A stretch of DNA of 64,000 nucleotides from Acidimicrobiales bacterium (lineage in GTDB: Bacteria; Actinomycetota; Acidimicrobiia; Acidimicrobiales; Aldehydirespiratoraceae): contig JAJCXY010000018.1 in NCBI GenBank assembly GCA_029263215.1, positions 21,466-85,465 on the forward strand, given 5' to 3'. This document shows, one piece after another, positions 18,205 through 26,743 of the stretch. The notes below the pieces were generated by a model. The model was not told the DNA's origin and made no database searches. It saw only the letters and a list, made by a program, of their open reading frames with translations. The number at the start of each line of letters is the position of its first letter. The stretch's first letter is position 1. The position numbers and the translations under genes are program-made.

Positions 18205-18585
18205 TTATCCATCGATCAGGGTCTGGTACCCGTCTGCGTCGAGCAAGGCGTCGATCTCATCGGGGTTGGACATCGCGATCGTGCAGATCCAGCCATCACC
18301 GTATGGATCGGTGTTGAGCCTCTCGGGCTGGTCGGCGAGTTCGTCGTTGACCGCCGTGATCTCTCCGGATATGGGAGCGAACAGATCCGAGACCGACTTG
18401 GTCGACTCGACCTCGCCGAACGAAGCCCCCGACACGACCGTTACGCCGGTGGCCGGTAGGTCGATGTAGACCACATCGCCCAGCGCATCCTGGGCGTAAT
18501 CGGTGATCCCGATCTTGGCGACCTCGCCGTCGATCTGCACCCATTCGTGATCAGTTGAATAGCGGAGTCCTTCAGGCACGTTCAT
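18205..18585 (-). CDS. gcvH: Glycine cleavage system H protein
   Basis: A 126-residue lipoyl-carrier protein. Motifs are STDHEWVQIDGEVAKIGITDYAQDALGDVVYIDLP and the lipoylation site FGEVESTKSVSDLFAP, where the Lys in ESTKS carries lipoate. GEITAVNDELADQPERLNTDPYGDGWI follows. It shuttles the aminomethyl group between the P, T and L proteins in the cytoplasm. It starts 48 bases downstream of the large nucleotidyltransferase gene and lies five bases from the FHA gene, in a run that ends with gcvT 3.4 kb later. Confidence 0.95.
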   Translation of the reverse strand: MNVPEGLRYSTDHEWVQIDGEVAKIGITDYAQDALGDVVYIDLPATGVTVVSGASFGEVESTKSVSDLFAPISGEITAVNDELADQPERLNTDPYGDGWICTIAMSNPDEIDALLDADGYQTLIDG

Positions 18586-18633
18586 TCTTGGAACCTAACC
18601 CATCTTTGGCGGCGTAGTGCACTACGGCTTGCT

Positions 18634-21123
18634 TCATGCCCGCACGAGTTGTTCGATTCGGCGGACGTACTCGTCCGCGAGGTGGCGGGCCCGTTCATCG
18701 TTGTCGGCTTCAGCCACAACGCGGGTGCTGGGATCCTCCGGATCGGGCAGTACCAGAACCCACCCGTCGTCGTAGTGAATCCGCACGCCATCCACCAGAT
18801 CCAGGCGTCGATCCTTCGATTGCTCGACCAGTACGCGCATCACCGAACCCTTGCGTTCCCATGGCGTGACCACCTCGCGGCTGACCATGTGGACCGTCGG
18901 GATGGCGTCGACGATCTCCGAGAGGGGCTCTTCGGTCACCGCGAGCATGTCGAGCAGGGTGACGAAGGTGGCGATCGCGTCGAAGGCGGGCATGAAGCCG
19001 GGGACAACGAAGCGACCTTCGGTGTCGGCCGCGAAACACACCAACGGATCTGATGCCCCGGCCATGACCGCGGAGGCGGAGGTTGCGGTGAGGGTGACGG
19101 ATCCGTGGCGGGCCTCGACCAATTCGGCGACCTTCGCGGTGGCCGACACCGGTACGGCCACGCGAGATCCCTCGAGGCTCGGACCGCGGAGCGCGATGAG
19201 TGCCAACAAGAGCTGGGAGTCGTCGAGCAGGCGGCCACGGTCGTCGATGACGGTGAGCTGTTGACCACCAGGGCTGAACATCACGCCGAGCCGTGAACCC
19301 GAGGACTTCACCAGCCCTGCCACCCTCTCGGCGTGGCTCTCACGTTCAAATGCCGCGGAGCCCGATGTGGACGCGTAGGGATTGATGGCGAGAACGTCGG
19401 CGCCCAACTTGGCCAGGAGGTTGGGCATCATGAACGAGACCGCACCGAACCCGTAGTCGGCCACCACCTTGATGCGCGCGTCGCGGATCGTGCGTAGGTC
19501 GACCATCGACTCGATGGCGGTGGCGTAGTGCTCGAGTGCTCTGGGCGCATAGTCGATGTCGCCGATTTCCGCCGGGATCACACGGCGGTAGTCCTCACGA
19601 TTGAATATGCGCTCGATCTTGCGATGCTCGCTCTCGGACATGTCGGCGCCGTCGGCCCCGATGAACTGGATGATCACGATGTTGGGGTCTTCGCGATCCA
19701 CTCTCAACGCCACCGCTCCGGAGAGGGCCGGACGGCGGGTAACGAAGCGGGTGACGGGGATCGGCACCACCTCGAGGTCCTGGACCGACACTCCCGCGGC
19801 ATTGAGACCGGCATGCACGGCCCGCTTCAGCATCCGGGCCGACCGCGACGAATCGCGAGCGGTGATGACGGTTGCGCCCTGGGGAAGGGTGGACCCGTAG
19901 GCCATGGCCAGGCGGGTGACGAGCTCTGGGGTGATGTCGACGTTGGCGAGGCCGGAGACGCCGAACTTGCCGAAGAGGCTGCGTGCCCCCTTCGATTCCC
20001 AGACGATCGACGAGTTGATGGCCGCGCCGGCTTCGATCGTCTTGAAGGGGTAGATCTTCACATCGGCGCCCACCGTGGCGCCGTCGCCGATGAAGCACTC
20101 GTCGCCTATGACCGCTCCTTCGGCCACCGAAACACCCTTGCGCAGGTCGCAGGCCCGGCCCACCACTGCACCACGGATCGACACGCTCTCGCCCAGGTAG
20201 GCGTTGTCGGCCACCACTACCCGCTCGAGGTTGGCTTTGGCCCGCACCCTCACGTTGTCGCCGAGCACCGAGTAGGGGCCGATGCGGACCCCCGCCTCGA
20301 TCCGGCAATTGTCGCCGATGACTCCCGGCCCGATCACCTCGGCATCGGGGTGAACCTTGACGTTGTCGCCGATGAAGAGCGACTCGCTCTGCTCGAAACC
20401 ATCGATGCCGACTATCACCCGACGGTCGAGGATGTCGGCGTGGGCCCTGACGTAGCTCTCGAGGTTGCCGACGTCTTCCCAATAGCCCTCCCCGACCGCT
20501 CCGTAGAGGGGTTTGCCGTCGGCCAGCAGGGCCGGGAACACCTCGCTGGAGAAGTCGACGGCACGATCGGGAGCGATGTAGTCGAAGATCTCGGGTTCGA
20601 GGACGAAGACGCCGGTGTTGATGGTGTCGGAGAACACCTGACCCCAGCCGGGCTTTTCGAGGAATCGTTCGATGCTGCCGTCGTCGCGTGTGATCACGAT
20701 GCCGAACTCGAGGGGATTGTCGACCCTGATCAGGCCGATCGTGGCCAGCGCCCTCTTCTCCTTGTGGAACTCGACGATCTTGGTGATGTCGAGATCGGTG
20801 AGAACATCTCCTGAGATCACGAGGAACGGCTCGGTGAGTTCATCCATCGCGTTGCGGACCGAGCCTGCCGTGCCGAGCGGGGTGTCTTCCGCCGCGTAGA
20901 CCATCTTCACGCCGTACTCGGAGCCGTCACCGAACCAGTTGCGGATGTGGTTGGCCATGAAGGCGACCGTCACGACGATCTCATCGAAGCCGTGGCTCTT
21001 GAGAAGGTCGAGGATGTGCTCCATCATCGGCCGATTCGCCAGAGGCATCATCGGCTTGGGCACATTCGACGTAAGGGGTCGGAGGCGGGTTCCCTCACCA
21101 CCGGCCATGATTACCGCCTTCAC
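18634..21123 (-). CDS. Mannose-1-phosphate guanylyltransferase fused to a degenerate phosphomannomutase domain
   Basis: An 829-residue fusion. Residues ~1-230 are a nucleotidyltransferase (MKAVIMAGGEGTRLRPLT, KPMMPLANRPMMEHIL). Residues ~245-370 are left-handed beta-helix repeats (VIGPGVIGDNCRIEAGVRIG and similar). The remainder has the fold-level pattern of a phosphohexomutase, but the usual catalytic TASHNP-type loop reads ITARDSSRSARM, and the metal-binding DGDxDR loop is replaced by FSPGGQQLTVIDDRG, so mutase activity is doubtful. The product would make GDP-mannose or another NDP-sugar for cell-wall glycans. It lies 13 bases downstream of a CDP-alcohol phosphatidyltransferase. Substrate is uncertain. 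Confidence 0.82.
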   Translation of the reverse strand: MKAVIMAGGEGTRLRPLTSNVPKPMMPLANRPMMEHILDLLKSHGFDEIVVTVAFMANHIRNWFGDGSEYGVKMVYAAEDTPLGTAGSVRNAMDELTEPFLVISGDVLTDLDITKIVEFHKEKRALATIGLIRVDNPLEFGIVITRDDGSIERFLEKPGWGQVFSDTINTGVFVLEPEIFDYIAPDRAVDFSSEVFPALLADGKPLYGAVGEGYWEDVGNLESYVRAHADILDRRVIVGIDGFEQSESLFIGDNVKVHPDAEVIGPGVIGDNCRIEAGVRIGPYSVLGDNVRVRAKANLERVVVADNAYLGESVSIRGAVVGRACDLRKGVSVAEGAVIGDECFIGDGATVGADVKIYPFKTIEAGAAINSSIVWESKGARSLFGKFGVSGLANVDITPELVTRLAMAYGSTLPQGATVITARDSSRSARMLKRAVHAGLNAAGVSVQDLEVVPIPVTRFVTRRPALSGAVALRVDREDPNIVIIQFIGADGADMSESEHRKIERIFNREDYRRVIPAEIGDIDYAPRALEHYATAIESMVDLRTIRDARIKVVADYGFGAVSFMMPNLLAKLGADVLAINPYASTSGSAAFERESHAERVAGLVKSSGSRLGVMFSPGGQQLTVIDDRGRLLDDSQLLLALIALRGPSLEGSRVAVPVSATAKVAELVEARHGSVTLTATSASAVMAGASDPLVCFAADTEGRFVVPGFMPAFDAIATFVTLLDMLAVTEEPLSEIVDAIPTVHMVSREVVTPWERKGSVMRVLVEQSKDRRLDLVDGVRIHYDDGWVLVLPDPEDPSTRVVAEADNDERARHLADEYVRRIEQLVRA

Positions 21124-21136
21124 AACACCGAACCTA

Positions 21137-21757
21137 CTACTCCTTGTCGAGTCGGCCCTCTCGGAGCGCCACCCGAGCCAACGGAATGTACTGCAGGGCC
21201 GACAAGTAGCTGTAGATCAGCGACGGAACGGCGAGGATCCATCCACCCCACCAGAACCAGTCGGCCGTGCTGTGATCGCTCGCACCACCGAGCAGGAACG
21301 GGAACGCGAAGTAGAGCCCGAACGTGGCGACCTTGCCCCACCAGGTGACGTCGATGCGTCGTGCTCCCATCGCTCCGAGCACGAGACCGGCGATCGCCAC
21401 CAGCACTTCGCGTGCGAGGGTGAGCACCACCAGCCACCAGGGGACCGCTCCGTCGATGCCCACCGCCAATACACCCACGATCAGGACCGCACGATCGGTG
21501 ACGGGGTCGATCAGCTTGCCGAGTTCGCTGACGACATCGAAGCGTCTGGCCCACCAGCCATCGACCCAGTCGGTGGCCCCCACCGCGCCCCACAGCCAGG
21601 CCGCGGCCCACCGATTGTCGTCGGAGAACAGGAGCCACAGAAACCAGGGGATGCAGGCGAGGCGAGCCAGCGAGATCAGATTGGGAACGGTGAAGATCCG
21701 ATCCTCGAAGACGCCTACTTGACGCTGGCGCGGTTCGTTGGAGTCGTCGTCGTCCAT
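21137..21757 (-). CDS. CDP-alcohol phosphatidyltransferase family membrane protein
   Basis: A 206-residue integral membrane enzyme. The family signature is DWVDGWWARRFDVVSELGKLIDPVTDR, matching D-G-x2-A-R-x8-G-x3-D-x3-D, preceded by TVPNLISLARLACIPWFLWLLF. Several hydrophobic helices follow. These enzymes transfer a phosphatidyl group from CDP-diacylglycerol to an alcohol such as glycerol-3-phosphate or inositol. It heads the leftward run, facing the HIT gene with 23 bases between starts. The C-terminal half is more polar and aromatic than in PgsA, so the acceptor alcohol is uncertain. Confidence 0.85.
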   Translation of the reverse strand: MDDDDSNEPRQRQVGVFEDRIFTVPNLISLARLACIPWFLWLLFSDDNRWAAAWLWGAVGATDWVDGWWARRFDVVSELGKLIDPVTDRAVLIVGVLAVGIDGAVPWWLVVLTLAREVLVAIAGLVLGAMGARRIDVTWWGKVATFGLYFAFPFLLGGASDHSTADWFWWGGWILAVPSLIYSYLSALQYIPLARVALREGRLDKE

Positions 21758-21780
21758 TGTCCGCAGCCTACGATCGAATC

Positions 21781-22179
21781 GTGACTTCGATCTTTACCCG
21801 CATCATCAACGGCGAAATCCCGGGCCGGTTCGTCTGGACCGACGACGTCTGTGTGGCATTCCTGGACGTACGACCACTCGCCCGTGGCCACGTTCTCGTG
21901 GTGCCTCGAGCCGAGATCGACCAGTGGACCGAACTCCCCGCCGACACCGTGTCTCACCTCATGGGGGTTGCGCACACGATCGGCAAGGCTCAGAAGATGA
22001 CTTTTTCTCCGGCGCGGGTGGGCCTGATGATCGCGGGTTTCGAGGTTCCCCACGTGCACGTACACATCGTGCCGCTCCAGTCGATGGCCAACCTCGATTT
22101 CACCCAAGCCGACACCAGTCCCGATCAGGCCGACCTCGATGCCGCCCATGTCGCCTTGCGAGCGGCGCTCGGTACCTGA
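21781..22179 (+). CDS. HIT-family nucleotide hydrolase/transferase
   Basis: A 132-residue HIT protein with the catalytic triad HVHVHIVPL near residue 96. SIFTRIINGEIPGRFVWTDDVCVAFLDVRPLARGHVLVVPR at the N-terminus is typical of the HINT-like branch. These enzymes hydrolyse or transfer nucleoside monophosphates from adducts such as AMP-lysine or Ap4A. GTG at 21781 is preferred to an in-frame TTG further up because the family start aligns there. It is divergent from the phosphatidyltransferase. Confidence 0.9.
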   Translation: MTSIFTRIINGEIPGRFVWTDDVCVAFLDVRPLARGHVLVVPRAEIDQWTELPADTVSHLMGVAHTIGKAQKMTFSPARVGLMIAGFEVPHVHVHIVPLQSMANLDFTQADTSPDQADLDAAHVALRAALGT

Positions 22180-22181
22180 AG

Positions 22182-22898
22182 TCAGTCGTCGCTCACGAGC
22201 GGCGCTGGCTCGATCAACTCCGGGCCGTTGTTGCGAACATTGTTGACATCGGTCGACACCGGGTGGAGCGTGATCAGCTGGGAAGGGGCCGGCACCAGTA
22301 GCTGCCCGAGTGAGTCTGTATCGTGGTTGTCTCGGTCGAGCCAGGCGTCCCAGACATCCGGGGGAAGTATCACCGGCATGCGGTCGTGGACCTCGGCGAC
22401 CTTGTCGTTGGGTTCGCCGGTGATGATCGTGCACGAGTAGAGCTCCATGGGGTCGCCCTCGTCATCGACATGGTTGGGGTCCTTCCACACCTCCCACAGT
22501 CCGGCGAACGCCAGTGGTTCGCCGTCGACCCGGCTCATGTACATGGGCTGCTTCTTCTTCTGCCCCTCCACCTTCTTCCATTCATAGAAGCCATCAGCCG
22601 GAATGACACAGCGCCGTTTCGCGAACGGCCGCTTGTAGGAGTTCTTCTCTGCCAGCGTCTCTCCCCGAGCGTTGATCATGCGGTTGCCGATCTTCGGGTC
22701 CTTGGCCCAGAAGGGCACGAGGCCCCAATGGAAGGTGTCGAGGCGGCGCACACCGCCATGCTCATACACCGTGTAGACGGCCTGGGTGGGCGCCACGTTG
22801 TGGTTTTCGGGGAGCAAACGTTCCTCGGCGGGCGCCTCAGCTCCGAAGTACTTCGCAAGCTGGTCGGGAGGAGTCGCCGAAACGAAGCGTCCGCACAT
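22182..22898 (-). CDS. SRAP-domain (HMCES/YedK) abasic-site DNA-protein crosslink protein
   Basis: A 238-residue SRAP protein. The initiator-exposed catalytic cysteine is in MCGRFVS. Other conserved motifs are NHNVAPTQAVYTV, FHWGLVPFWAKD, NARGETLAEKNSYKRPFAKRRCVIPADGFYEWKK with its catalytic Glu, and HDRMPVILPPDVWDAWL. The family covalently captures abasic sites in single-stranded DNA and protects them during replication. It converges on the HIT gene and abuts the next leftward gene, with the upstream stop and this ATG overlapping. Confidence 0.93.
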   Translation of the reverse strand: MCGRFVSATPPDQLAKYFGAEAPAEERLLPENHNVAPTQAVYTVYEHGGVRRLDTFHWGLVPFWAKDPKIGNRMINARGETLAEKNSYKRPFAKRRCVIPADGFYEWKKVEGQKKKQPMYMSRVDGEPLAFAGLWEVWKDPNHVDDEGDPMELYSCTIITGEPNDKVAEVHDRMPVILPPDVWDAWLDRDNHDTDSLGQLLVPAPSQLITLHPVSTDVNNVRNNGPELIEPAPLVSDD

Positions 22899-24118
22899 CA
22901 GACGCGATCCGGGAACTCGCCGGTGAGAGTGCAGGTGCCGACGCGGTCGGCTCCGAGGTCGAAGGTGATCTCGTCGCCGATCTGGCCCCCGAATCGGGGA
23001 ATCACGACGCCAGAATCCACGTCGACCTCGATCGTGGCCCGGATCGTGAGCAGCTCGTACTGGTCGCCACCGTCGGCCACGAGTTGGAGCCGGACAGCAT
23101 CAGCGAATCCGGTACCGCCCTCGGGGAGGTTGACGGCTCCATCGGGAAATACGAGGTCGAGGAGTACGGCGTCGGTGCCGAGACAACCGACCGCAGGTGT
23201 GCGTCCGATCGGATCGATGCACGGGCCATGGGTCACGGTGTCGAGCGGCCTCAGGTCGGAGGTGACGACACTCACGCGAAGGCATGCCGTGTCGACGAAC
23301 CCCGGCGGCCCGACCACCACCACGTGCCCCGAGCCGGCGTACTGGAACAGCGATGCGCGCAGGGCTCCGGGCGGGAAGGGGAAGCTGGCAAACGGGGCGA
23401 CGGTGATGCGGTCTTCAGGCGGTGCATCGCCGGTGAGCAGGGCGACGGTTTCGGTGAGAGCAACCGTGACCGCCGGTTCGGTGCTGGGCGTACCACCCGT
23501 GACGGCGGCAACCTCCGGTGGCTCATCGGTGTTGGCGAACTGAAGCGCGCCCCGGCTGCGAGTCTCCTCGTCGGTCAGAATCGTCCAACCCACACCGAGG
23601 CCGCCGGCCACCACAGCCAGTGCCACCACGGCCATCGCGAGATTGACGATGCGCTGCTTGCGGCCCTCGACCATCGCTTCTTCGACCTGGCGCTCGTCGA
23701 GACGCTCGGCGAGCGTGAGGGGACCGAAGGCCTCTGAGCTGGCGCCGCCGGCGATCAGATCGCGCCACACCTCGACCCGCGGCTGGGGCATACGTGCGAG
23801 GAAGGTTTCGAAAGCGTCGGCCGCCTCCGCGGAGTAGAGGATCATCAAGCCGTTGGCACGCACGAACTCGACTGGGTCGTCGTGGTGAGTTGTTTCGCGA
23901 CCCCCCTGGAGTACCGCGAAGAAGCGATGAGCTTCGGCGTCGGCCTCCTCGTAGGAATACTCAGGCCCGGGGTCGGCCCTGGGAATGTCGAGCGCACCAT
24001 CTCCGGCGCGCAGAAATCCCGAGGTGACGATGAAGCTGTCGGGACGAATGTCGTCGCCGGTCGGGGGAGGCAGCTCGTCGGGAAGTTCGGGGGTGTCTGA
24101 GCTTTCGTCGATTACGAG
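22898..24118 (-). CDS. Single-pass membrane protein of unknown function; start unresolved
   Basis: An open frame giving at least 400 residues. The N-terminal part is acidic and Pro-rich (TPELPDELPPPTGDDIRPDS), followed by helices (ADAFETFLARMPQPRVEVWRDLIAGG). One membrane segment, VNLAMAVVALAVVAGGLGVGWTIL, lies in the middle, and a Thr/Ala-rich extracytoplasmic domain with several cysteines follows. There is no ATG, GTG or TTG between 24250 and about 23860, and the frame further up overlaps maf antisense. The true start is a rare codon, or a frameshift is present; the right boundary given is only the edge of maf-free coding sequence. The domain is not recognised. Confidence 0.6.
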   Translation of the reverse strand, partial: LVIDESSDTPELPDELPPPTGDDIRPDSFIVTSGFLRAGDGALDIPRADPGPEYSYEEADAEAHRFFAVLQGGRETTHHDDPVEFVRANGLMILYSAEAADAFETFLARMPQPRVEVWRDLIAGGASSEAFGPLTLAERLDERQVEEAMVEGRKQRIVNLAMAVVALAVVAGGLGVGWTILTDEETRSRGALQFANTDEPPEVAAVTGGTPSTEPAVTVALTETVALLTGDAPPEDRITVAPFASFPFPPGALRASLFQYAGSGHVVVVGPPGFVDTACLRVSVVTSDLRPLDTVTHGPCIDPIGRTPAVGCLGTDAVLLDLVFPDGAVNLPEGGTGFADAVRLQLVADGGDQYELLTIRATIEVDVDSGVVIPRFGGQIGDEITFDLGADRVGTCTLTGEFPDRV

Positions 24119-24179
24119 AGGGTACGCCGCATCTGGCCCGGGCGGGTGGCGCCCGCACCCTCCATGGCAGACTCCGAGC

Positions 24180-24764
24180 GTGTCTTCCCTCCGCCTCGTT
24201 CTCGCTTCCGGCTCACCTCGCCGCGAGGAGATACTGGCCCGCCTCGCCATCCATCCCCTGATCGAACCGGCCGACATCGATGAGACACCCCTCCCCAACG
24301 AGGCGGCTCCTGTCTATGTCGAGCGTCTCGCCGTAGAGAAGGCCTCCACCGCGCTCCGACCCGGCGTGGCCGTGTTGGCCGCCGATACCGCGGTCGTGCT
24401 CGGTGGCGCCATCCTCGGCAAGCCCGACGATCCCGCCCAAGCGGCAGAAATGCTGCGATCACTCTCGGGCCGAGTGCACGACGTTGTCACCGGGGTGGCG
24501 GTTGCGGTTGGTGGAGATCTGCTTGCCTCCGCGGTGGAGTGGACCGAAGTTTCGGTCGGCCCGATAAGCGAGGCGCGTGTCGGCTGGTATGCCAACAGCG
24601 GCGAACCCGACGACAAGGCCGGTGCCTACGCCCTTCAGGGAGCGGCGGGCATCTTCGCCGACCGGATCAACGGCAGCGCATCCAACGTCATCGGCCTCCC
24701 GCTGCCACTCGTCGACCGACTCTTCGCCGAGGTTGGGTTGGATCTTCTCGACTTTCGCTCGTAG
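24180..24764 (+). CDS. maf: Maf/YhdE-family nucleotide pyrophosphatase
   Basis: A 194-residue Maf protein. The phosphate-binding start is LRLVLASGSPRREEILARL, followed by VLAADTAVVLGGAILGKP with the catalytic Asp/Lys, LRSLSGRVHDVVTGVAV, and YANSGEPDDKAGAYALQGAAGIFADRINGSASNVIGLPL. Maf proteins hydrolyse non-canonical or modified NTPs and have been linked to septum inhibition. Translation begins at GTG. It is 15 bases upstream of the dus gene and probably cotranscribed. Confidence 0.93.
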   Translation: MSSLRLVLASGSPRREEILARLAIHPLIEPADIDETPLPNEAAPVYVERLAVEKASTALRPGVAVLAADTAVVLGGAILGKPDDPAQAAEMLRSLSGRVHDVVTGVAVAVGGDLLASAVEWTEVSVGPISEARVGWYANSGEPDDKAGAYALQGAAGIFADRINGSASNVIGLPLPLVDRLFAEVGLDLLDFRS

Positions 24765-24779
24765 CCGTAGCCTTGTGGT

Positions 24780-25964
24780 GTGACCAAAGCGAGTCAGGCC
24801 GATCCGGTCGCCCCACCTGAAGCTCCGGCTCACCGCGGAGAGTTCGCGCCCGTCGCGATCGGCGCTCTCGAAGTTTGGCCGCCTGTGGTCCTCGCCCCGA
24901 TGGCCGGTGTCACCAATGCTCCTTTTCGCACTCTGTGCCGACGTTTCGGTGCGGGGCTCTACGTCAACCAGATGATCACCGCTCGAGCCCTTGTGGAGGG
25001 CCACCGCAAGAGCCTGGAGTTGGCGGCATTCGCACCCGACGAGACGCCGCGCAGCATCCAGCTCTACGGCACCGACCCCTATTCCATCGCGGAGGCCACC
25101 CGCCTTCTCGTGGCGGAGCAGGCCGTCGACCACATCGACATGAACTTCGGTTGCCCGATGAAGAAGGTCACCCGTCACGGGGGCGGCGCGGCGCTGCCAT
25201 GGAAACGAGAGCACTATCGCTCAATCGTGCGGGCCGCGGTGCAGGCGGCCGGTGAAGTTCCGGTCACGGTGAAGTTCCGGGTCGGCATCAGCGACACGGC
25301 CATCACCTTCCTCGACGCAGGGCGGATCGCTGAGGACGAGGGATGTCGGGCGGTGGCTCTCCACGCCCGCACCGCCAACCAGCTCTACAGCGGCTCCGCC
25401 GACTGGCACCGAATCACCGAACTCAAGCAGGCAGTCACCTCCATCCCGGTGCTGGGCAACGGCGACATCTGGGAGGCCGACGATGCGCTCCGAATGATGC
25501 GCTCCACCGGCGCCGACGGGGTTGTCGTCGGTCGAGGTTGTCTCGGCCGGCCCTGGATCTTTCGTGACCTCGCCGCCGTGTTCAACGGCGAGGCCGTCGC
25601 CGCACCACCCGATCTCGGTGAGGTGCTCGACGGGATGATCGAACACGCCGAGTTGCTGTGCGGCTGGATGGGTGAGCAGCGCGGTATCCGAGACTTCCGC
25701 AAGCACACCGGTTGGTATCTCAAGGGCTTCCCTGCCGGGGGCGAGACCCGACGCCGTCTGAATCGTGTCGAGTCACTCGAGGAGATGCGCGAGCTGGTCG
25801 CTGGCCTCGACCGAGACACCCCGTTCCCCAATGGGGGGATGCGGATGGTGCGCGGCCACCACGGATCACCCAAGCAGGTTCAGCTTCCCGAGGGCTGGCT
25901 CGACGCCCGTGATGATTCGGTGGAGCTGCCCCGCGGCGCCGAAGATCTGGTGTCGGGCGGCTGA
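24780..25964 (+). CDS. dus: tRNA-dihydrouridine synthase (DusB type)
   Basis: A 394-residue FMN enzyme. PPVVLAPMAGVTNAPFRTLCRRFGAGLYVNQMITARALV starts the barrel; SIQLYGTDP and HIDMNFGCPMKKVTRHGGGAAL carry the catalytic Cys; VTVKFRVGI, LHARTANQLYSG and IPVLGNGDIWEADDALRMM, with GVVVGRGCLGRPWIF, bind FMN. It reduces uridines to dihydrouridine in tRNA D-loops. The protein has a longer C-terminus than most homologs, and its last 85 bases overlap the 3' end of the convergent btuD gene. Confidence 0.93.
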   Translation: MTKASQADPVAPPEAPAHRGEFAPVAIGALEVWPPVVLAPMAGVTNAPFRTLCRRFGAGLYVNQMITARALVEGHRKSLELAAFAPDETPRSIQLYGTDPYSIAEATRLLVAEQAVDHIDMNFGCPMKKVTRHGGGAALPWKREHYRSIVRAAVQAAGEVPVTVKFRVGISDTAITFLDAGRIAEDEGCRAVALHARTANQLYSGSADWHRITELKQAVTSIPVLGNGDIWEADDALRMMRSTGADGVVVGRGCLGRPWIFRDLAAVFNGEAVAAPPDLGEVLDGMIEHAELLCGWMGEQRGIRDFRKHTGWYLKGFPAGGETRRRLNRVESLEEMRELVAGLDRDTPFPNGGMRMVRGHHGSPKQVQLPEGWLDARDDSVELPRGAEDLVSGG

Positions 25965-26743
25965 CGCTTCGCGGCTACCGGCACGATCACGGGGCCGTCG
26001 CCGTCGTCGAGCACACGCACATTGGCGTTGAAATGGTGACGGATCAGCTCCTCGGTGAGCACCTGTGCAGGGGGCCCGGACTCGGCGATGATCCCCTGCG
26101 ACATCACCGCTATCCGGTCGCCGTAGCGGGCCGCGAGGGTGAGGTCGTGAAGGGTCGCCACCACGGTGAGTCCACTCTCACGGCGCAGCTCATCGACGAG
26201 ATCGAGCACGTCTTGTTGGTGGCCGAGGTCGAGGGCGGTGGTGGGCTCATCCAACAGCAGGATGCTCGACTCCTGCACGAGGGCTCGCCCCAGCACCACC
26301 CGTTGGCGCTCGCCACCCGATAGTGATCGCACCGCTCGACTCTTGAAGCCGACGAGATCGAGACGGTCGAGCACCCGCCGGACCACTTCTCTGTCGTGAC
26401 GACTGTCGCCGGAGAACACTCCTCGGTGGGGCGTACGGCCGAGCAAGAGGTAGTCGATGACGGTCATGCCGGGCGGGATCACCGGCACCTGGGGCACATA
26501 GGCGATGGCTCGGGCCCGCCGCATCGTGTCGTGGGCGACTGTGTCGACGCCGTCGATCTCAATCTTTCCCGTGAACCCCACACCGCCGAGAATCGCCCTC
26601 AGGAGAGTGGTCTTGCCTGCACCATTGGGTCCGATCACATTGATCCACTCGCCCGACGCGATGTCGATCGACAGTCCGTCGAGCACCACATGGTCGCCGA
26701 GGGTCACGCCCACATCGCGGGCTGTGATGGTGGTGGTCACCAC
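25880..26743 (-). CDS. btuD: ABC transporter ATP-binding protein, cobalamin/iron-siderophore type
   Basis: A 287-residue ABC ATPase. Walker A is GPNGAGKTTLLRAIL, the signature is RSLSGGERQRVVLGRAL, Walker B is SSILLLDEPTTALDLGH, and the switch His is in VATLHDLTLAA. The C-terminal ~30 residues (KRQPPDTRSSAPRGSS...) are low-complexity and encoded antisense to the end of dus. It overlaps the BtuC-like permease by seven bases, and the whole operon is behind a cobalamin riboswitch, so vitamin B12 uptake is the natural assignment. Confidence 0.88.
   Translation of the reverse strand: MVTTTITARDVGVTLGDHVVLDGLSIDIASGEWINVIGPNGAGKTTLLRAILGGVGFTGKIEIDGVDTVAHDTMRRARAIAYVPQVPVIPPGMTVIDYLLLGRTPHRGVFSGDSRHDREVVRRVLDRLDLVGFKSRAVRSLSGGERQRVVLGRALVQESSILLLDEPTTALDLGHQQDVLDLVDELRRESGLTVVATLHDLTLAARYGDRIAVMSQGIIAESGPPAQVLTEELIRHHFNANVRVLDDGDGPVIVPVAAKRQPPDTRSSAPRGSSTESSRASSQPSGS

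Noticed and set aside
19528..20814. 428-residue plus-strand open frame
   Set aside because: Antisense shadow of the nucleotidyltransferase fusion, whose beta-helix repeats keep the opposite frame open.
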